The notes under the pieces are model-generated. The model saw only the letters and a program-made list of their open reading frames with translations, searched no databases and had not been told where the DNA came from. A stretch of 6,756 nucleotides of DNA from positions 1 through 6,756 of the forward strand of contig JAKAAI010000096.1 in NCBI GenBank assembly GCA_021797055.1, in the 5' to 3' direction. Both the position numbers and the translations under genes were made by a program. Below are positions 6,157-6,756 of the stretch, in pieces. The DNA comes from Thermoplasmata archaeon. Its GTDB lineage: Archaea > Thermoplasmatota > Thermoplasmata > Thermoplasmatales > Thermoplasmataceae. Position 1 is the first letter of the stretch; every line of letters starts with the position of its first letter.

Positions 6157-6196
6157 ATTCGTAATCAGCAGGTCGGGAGTTCAAATCTCTCCAGCG
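6157..6196 (+). repeat. tRNA-Thr 3'-half, third copy (candidate att site)
   Basis: It matches 3911-3950 with four differences in 40 bases, from the last base of the anticodon stem through the complete loop TTCGTAA to CAGCG. The last two acceptor bases and the discriminator are replaced by TTT. The T-arm is GGGAG/CTCTC around TTCAAAT. The two stem changes (6178 G to A, 6188 C to T) keep the pair, so this T-arm still folds and may come from a once-functional tRNA variant. No 5' half is present. A T-rich tract follows (6197-6202). Confidence 0.8.
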
Positions 6197-6483
6197 TTTT
6201 TTATTAGAGGTGATGAGTTCTAGAAAACTGTGTAAAGAATGTCTGAACTCAAAAGGATTCTTACTATCTGCGGGCAATATTATTCTGAATTTTGAAGTTT
6301 ATTGTGGCATTATACGGTACACCAACAATTAAACAACTTGTTAAGGCGTTTATTCGGCTTTTGTTTGTTGTGATAGTTAACATCCAAACTGGTTTTTTGA
6401 ACGATTGTAAACATGATGTTAGATTCCTTATGTCATTTTATATGCCTCGATTTGTTACGTAAAGAAAGTAAGTACAAAAATAG

Positions 6484-6503
6484 ACTACGATTTAATACTA
6501 CGA
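6484..6503 (+). promoter_or_regulatory. vapBC2 TATA-like box flanked by direct repeats
   Basis: TTTAATA (6491-6497) is centred 25 bases before the ATG at 6519, the spacing expected for a leaderless archaeal mRNA. The heptamer ACTACGA occurs immediately before it (6484-6490) and again at 6497-6503, giving a 13-base period around the box. This could be a repressor site for VapB2. Further upstream, TTTATATG (6437-6444) and the palindrome TTACGTAA (6455-6462) are alternative promoter elements. Confidence 0.4.
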
Positions 6504-6518
6504 AGAAATGTGTAATAG

Positions 6519-6749
6519 ATGAGCGAAAAGGTTACAGTGTCAGCCAAAGTTAGCAAAGAACTTTTAAAGGAAGCAAAAGAAAGAAAAATCGACATCTCCT
6601 CTACAATTAGAAAGAGTCTGGAAGAGGCAATCAATCAAAGAAAAATCGAAGAACTTATACATCTAATGCAAGAGGTAAAGCCCTTGTTAAAAAAAGTGGG
6701 GAAGCATAATTGGATAAACACAATAAGAGAGGATCGCGATTCCAGATGA
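6519..6749 (+). CDS. vapB: VapB-type antitoxin, CcdA-like
   Basis: The 76-residue basic protein has the archaeal VapB/CcdA-like layout. An N-terminal strand VTVSAKVSKELLKEAKE is followed by ISSTIRKSLEEAI, together a ribbon-helix-helix type DNA-binding unit (about residues 3-40). A helical linker leads to the C-terminal WINTIREDRDSR, a tail common in this antitoxin group that binds the toxin. It is unrelated in sequence to the DUF217-type antitoxin in unit 2, so the two modules are not recent duplicates. The stop TGA (6747-6749) overlaps an ATG at 6746. The ATG at 6519 is the first in frame with a well-spaced TATA-like box. Confidence 0.82.
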   Translation: MSEKVTVSAKVSKELLKEAKERKIDISSTIRKSLEEAINQRKIEELIHLMQEVKPLLKKVGKHNWINTIREDRDSR

Positions 6750-6756
6750 AAGTTTA
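6746..6756 (+). CDS. vapC: Start of a probable VapC toxin (truncated by window end)
   Basis: An ATG overlaps the stop of the preceding antitoxin gene as ATGA, the same junction as in vapBC1. Only M-K-V and part of a fourth codon are visible. The identification rests on position after a VapB-type gene and the hydrophobic opening. A PIN domain with D-T-S within the first ten residues would confirm it. Confidence 0.5.

Larger units (their letters stand above)
5011..6160. mobile_element. tRNA-Thr-delimited unit 2 (VapBC cargo), 1150 bp
   Basis: This unit is bounded by the second and third tRNA-Thr 3' copies. It carries one toxin-antitoxin operon with its own promoter, operator-like inverted repeat and downstream hairpin. 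About 350 bases (5053-5400) after the left copy hold no gene that I can support. The frames there are short, lack family features, and one is the antisense of the tRNA copy. No integrase is present. The border is set at the middle base of the anticodon by analogy with unit 1. Confidence 0.55.
6161..6756. mobile_element. tRNA-Thr-delimited unit 3 (second VapBC, right end outside window)
   Basis: This starts at the third tRNA copy and contains a second, different antitoxin gene and the first codons of its toxin. The right border is not visible. Whether another tRNA-Thr 3' copy follows is the direct test of the array model. The 322 bases from 6197 to 6518 hold no gene that I can support, apart from promoter-like sequence just before vapB2. 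Confidence 0.35.

Noticed and set aside
5010..6196. The tRNA 3' halves as genuine split-tRNA genes
   Set aside because: Split tRNAs need a matching 5' half with a complementary leader. No other copy of the acceptor 5' strand and D-arm occurs in the window, an intact tRNA-Thr is present, and copy 3 has lost its acceptor end.
6214..6251. Inverted repeat TGAGTTC/GAACTCA
   Set aside because: Seven-base arms with a 24-base spacer in AT-rich DNA are compatible with chance, and no gene end or start is linked to it.
6213..6332. 39-codon open frame with a CKEC motif after the third tRNA copy
   Set aside because: The GAGGTGAT-like site (6207-6214) overlaps its ATG so spacing is wrong, and the peptide resembles nothing I recognise.

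Overview
The window looks archaeal, most likely a Thermoplasmata-type euryarchaeon (inference). The grounds are a TrmB-family regulator, an archaeal DUF1015 protein, VapBC modules of archaeal style, and TATA-like boxes about 22-28 bases before several start codons, which suggests leaderless mRNAs. One GAGGTGAT Shine-Dalgarno site decides an internal operon start. Arginine is mostly AGA/AGG and isoleucine often ATA. Species cannot be named from the sequence alone.

Positions 1-3953 look like stable chromosome. A major-facilitator transporter runs leftward off the window (1-802, minus strand). It is divergent from a short TrmB-type regulator (1060-1785), with a 257-base intergenic region containing an 11-base palindrome. 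Next comes an operon of endonuclease IV (nfo, 1857-2711) and a DUF1015 protein (2717-3877). The second gene's Shine-Dalgarno site lies in the last codons of nfo. Three bases after the DUF1015 stop is an intact tRNA-Thr(CGU) gene (3881-3953).

Positions 3954-6756 look like an accessory array anchored on that tRNA. The 3' half of the tRNA, from the anticodon loop to near the discriminator base, recurs at 5010-5052 and at 6157-6196. These copies split the region into units of 1096 and 1150 bp and a third unit that leaves the window. Each unit carries one small gene or toxin-antitoxin operon with its own near-leaderless promoter: a minus-strand GNAT acetyltransferase, a VapBC pair (DUF217-type antitoxin with PIN toxin), and a second VapBC pair with a different antitoxin family, cut after the first codons of vapC. 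No integrase is visible. Tandem integration of small elements at the tRNA-Thr 3' end, or the remains of larger elements, explains this best. The VapBC pairs could retain such units by addiction (inference).

The strongest lead is this tRNA-delimited cassette array. Secondary points are a perfect 9-base inverted repeat over the vapB1 start region, similar CCTGAA/TTCAGG hairpins beyond the stop codons in two units, a compensatory T-stem change in the third tRNA copy, and the pairing of endonuclease IV with a DUF1015 protein bearing a DGHHR motif.
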